This document shows positions 6,694-8,115 of a stretch of 8,115 bases of DNA, one piece after another. The DNA is from Thermoplasmata archaeon (GTDB taxonomy: Archaea; Thermoplasmatota; Thermoplasmata; Lutacidiplasmatales; UBA184), in contig JASHWY010000044.1 of the NCBI GenBank assembly GCA_030043835.1, forward strand, positions 1 to 8,115. The letters are read 5' to 3'. A model generated the notes under the pieces. That model searched no databases. It saw only the letters and a program-made list of their open reading frames with translations, and had not been told where the DNA came from. Within the stretch, counting starts at the first letter, position 1, and the number at the start of each line of letters is the position of its first letter. The position numbers were made by a program, and so were the translations under genes.

Positions 6694-6951
6694 CTAGGTA
6701 GGTGGCGTGCGGTGGGCGTTCGGCGCTTTGGCCTTCCGGGCCGAGTCTTCGGCGGTGACCCACGCATTCGCGCGCACGATCGCGTCGAGCTTCCTCGCGA
6801 ATGGCTCGAGGTGGTCTCCCCGGACCCCGACGACCATCGTGTCGATCCCCATGTCGGTGTAGATTCGCGAGCCGGTGCAGCCGAGCGATATCGCGACCGG
6901 CGACCCTTGGTTCAGGATCGGCATGATCGCGCACAGCGGGCGCCCGTTCAT
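6694..6951 (-). CDS. DUF169 protein, C-terminal part (split gene)
   Basis: An 85-residue ORF carrying the C-terminal part of a DUF169 protein: GRPLCAIMPILNQGSPVAISLGCTGSRIYTD with Cys7 and Cys25 and the family-like LGC-x-G-x-R-x-Y-T, then the closing region MVVGVRGDHLEPFARKL. The N-terminal part is in a different frame at 7424-6948. The ATG at 6951 overlaps that ORF's TGA as ATGA, so this piece could be translated by termination-reinitiation, or the pair could be one gene broken by a single-base loss. The last roughly 25 residues (AWVTAEDSARKAKAPNAHRTPPT) are hydrophilic and may be non-conserved. The function of DUF169 is unknown. On its own this fragment is unlikely to fold as a complete domain. 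Confidence 0.75.
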   Translation of the reverse strand: MNGRPLCAIMPILNQGSPVAISLGCTGSRIYTDMGIDTMVVGVRGDHLEPFARKLDAIVRANAWVTAEDSARKAKAPNAHRTPPT

Positions 6952-7424
6952 CGCACGGGCTTCGCGTCCTCGCCGGCCCCCGCGGCCTCGACCGCCAGCA
7001 TCGCGCCCTGCGGTTTCACGAACAGGAGGACGTTCGTCGGCGGCATCGGGAGCGAACCGAGCGGGCCGTAGGCGACGAACCGGGGGGCGGTCGCATTGTG
7101 AGGGACCTTCGCCTCTTCGCCGGGGTTCAAGTACCCTTCCTTCTGCATGGCCCCGATTGTCGCCATGAGCCGCGGACCCAGTTCGCCGCCGGGCGGGATC
7201 CCGAGCACGAAGGCGCCGATCTCGCAGTCCGCGTGCTTTTCGAGACCGGCGTAGAACGGTTTCTCCGCGCCGAACGCGAAGAACGTGCAAACGGAGGGGA
7301 CGCCACCGGGGTGCTCGGGGACCCCGTGGGGCGGCGCGTCGAGGTACGAGACCTGAACCGGAGGCCGGTCGAGCCCGAGTTGGCGGGTGAGCTGCTCCGA
7401 AATCGTGCGAAGCTCTTCGGTCAT
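6948..7424 (-). CDS. DUF169 protein, N-terminal part (split gene)
   Basis: A 158-residue ORF matching the first two thirds of a DUF169 protein. Seen are QLGLDRPPVQVSYLDAPP (15-32), SVCTFF with Cys46, KPFYAGLEKHADCEIGAFVLGIPPG with Cys67, and VAYGPLGSLPMPPTNVLLFVKPQGAMLAVEAAG (118-150). Family members normally run straight on to a GRP-x-C segment, which here is found in the next frame, so the product ends early after AKPVR. The conserved cysteines are therefore divided two and two between the pieces. The function of the family is unassigned; conserved cysteines suggest metal or cofactor binding (inference). The frame is open upstream to 8030, but that part overlaps the DUF885 gene and is not DUF169-like, so ATG 7424 (MTEELRTISEQL) is the start. 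A weak TATA-like CCATAGG is centred about 31 bases upstream. Confidence 0.8.
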   Translation of the reverse strand: MTEELRTISEQLTRQLGLDRPPVQVSYLDAPPHGVPEHPGGVPSVCTFFAFGAEKPFYAGLEKHADCEIGAFVLGIPPGGELGPRLMATIGAMQKEGYLNPGEEAKVPHNATAPRFVAYGPLGSLPMPPTNVLLFVKPQGAMLAVEAAGAGEDAKPVR

Positions 7425-7477
7425 ATCGATCCGGCGCACGCACAGCGCAACCCTATGGAACCTGCGCTGGCGCTCGC

Positions 7478-8115
7478 TCACGCGGCCGCGGCGCGCTCTA
7501 AGAGGGCGTCCAAAAGCCCGATCGGGGGGCAGCCGAGGCTGAGGAGGGTGTCGTGGAATGCCCGGACGCTCCCACCGAAGTGAGACTTTAGGAACCGGGA
7601 GCGGGCGTTGAGGATCGCGAGCTTCCCGAGCGTGTAGCAGAAGTACTCGGGGCTGTAGGTGCCTCGGATCGCCTCCCGCTCCGCGGGCAACCGCTCGAAG
7701 TGGGCCTCCGTCTGGAAGAGCCGGGTCGCCTCCTCGAGCGTCATCCCCTGCGTGTGGAGGGCGATCGAGGCGAGGAGGCGGCAATCCCGAAGGAGCGCGT
7801 CGTGAATCTGGGCGACCTCGGCCCCGTGGTTCTCGCGTCCCAGCCCTTGTTCGATCAGGAGCTGCTCCGTATAGTGCGCCCAGCCCTCTACGAACGACGG
7901 AGAGAGGTAGACTTTCCGGGCGAGCGAGCCCGAGCTCGCTCGGAAGTGCAGGAACTGGAGGTAGTGGCCGGGATAGACCTCGTGGACGGTGATGTTCCGT
8001 AGCATGGCGAAGTTGAACGACCGAAGCCATTCCTCCTGCTGGACCGGCGTCCAGGTGGGGTCGACGGGCGTCACGTAGTAGATCCCATCCGGCGGGGCGG
8101 GGTCGAACGGACCGG
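7478..8115 (-). CDS. DUF885-family metallopeptidase-like protein, C-terminal part (5' end outside window)
   Basis: The frame is open from the right edge of the window to a stop at 7478, about 212 residues. It reads GPFDPAPPDGIYYVTPVDP and then continues through the core of a DUF885 protein. The diagnostic motif is HEVYPGHYLQ (HE-x3-GH-x2-Q, a zinc-peptidase-like signature). It is followed by the helix SFVEGWAHYTEQLLIEQG, whose first Glu is the expected third metal ligand of gluzincin-type enzymes. Later come the helical DCRLLASIALHTQGMTLEEATRLF and YSPEYFCYTLGKLAIL, also typical. Complete DUF885 proteins are usually about 550-600 residues, so roughly the last third is present. Family knowledge suggests a hydrolase, probably a peptidase; substrate unknown. 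There is no membrane segment in this part. The GTG at 8074 is an internal valine, not a start. The DUF169 gene follows 53 bases downstream on the same strand. Confidence 0.88.
   Translation of the reverse strand, partial: GPFDPAPPDGIYYVTPVDPTWTPVQQEEWLRSFNFAMLRNITVHEVYPGHYLQFLHFRASSGSLARKVYLSPSFVEGWAHYTEQLLIEQGLGRENHGAEVAQIHDALLRDCRLLASIALHTQGMTLEEATRLFQTEAHFERLPAEREAIRGTYSPEYFCYTLGKLAILNARSRFLKSHFGGSVRAFHDTLLSLGCPPIGLLDALLERAAAA

Noticed and set aside
4097..6934. Minus-strand ORF of 945 codons overlapping the thermopsin-like gene in another frame
   Set aside because: Arg/His/Gly-rich shadow with no recognisable fold; it also runs through the intergenic spacer and the end of DUF169.
6945..6990. 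Programmed -1 ribosomal frameshifting in DUF169
   Set aside because: No X-XXY-YYZ heptamer or obvious following stem-loop is visible near the junction; reinitiation at ATGA or an indel is simpler.
7425..8030. N-terminal extension of the DUF169 ORF to 8030
   Set aside because: It lies inside the DUF885 gene in another frame, and its translation is Arg/Pro-rich without DUF169 features.

Overview
The window is strongly GC-rich and looks archaeal, most likely from the Thermoplasmatota. The main evidence is a 1005-residue thermopsin-type (peptidase family A5) secreted protein, a family known almost entirely from acid-adapted archaea. Weaker support comes from start codons without Shine-Dalgarno sequences and from A/T-rich, TATA-like hexamers about 27-33 bases upstream of several ATGs, as expected for leaderless or near-leaderless archaeal transcripts. 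A high-GC soil or acid-habitat Thermoplasmatota lineage fits, but the exact lineage is inference.

Layout. At the left edge (1-779, +) is the C-terminal half of an MFS permease. It converges, with an 8-base gap, on a small GNAT acetyltransferase (788-1237, -). A 121-base divergent spacer separates the GNAT gene from a plus-strand run of three genes: a cytoplasmic DsbA-like thioredoxin-fold protein with a CPHC active site (1359-1898), a MOSC-domain protein (2033-2548), and a ten-helix EamA/DMT transporter (2553-3527) that starts 4 bases after the MOSC stop. A 73-base convergent spacer with a 7-bp hairpin follows.

The minus strand carries the rest. In transcription order it reads: a DUF885 metallopeptidase-like protein (8115-7478, N-terminus outside the window), a DUF169 protein split into two ORFs that overlap as ATGA (7424-6948 and 6951-6694), and the large thermopsin-like protein (6618-3601). 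The last has a signal peptide, an A5 domain, six tandem PKD/Ig-like repeats of about 87 residues and a C-terminal membrane anchor.

How the genes relate. DsbA-like, MOSC and EamA could form a loosely thiol/sulfur-themed transcription unit; only MOSC-EamA is tightly spaced. DUF885 and the thermopsin are both peptidase-like and run in the same direction with DUF169 between them, but intergenic gaps of 53-75 bases and a separate TATA-like element before the thermopsin argue for at least partly independent transcription. The observations most worth following up are the repeated Cys-x9-Cys loops of the thermopsin stalk, four of which also contain an N-glycosylation sequon, and the break in DUF169. 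I see no RNA genes, insertion sequences, CRISPR arrays or clear phage genes, and no gene-free stretch above 300 bases.
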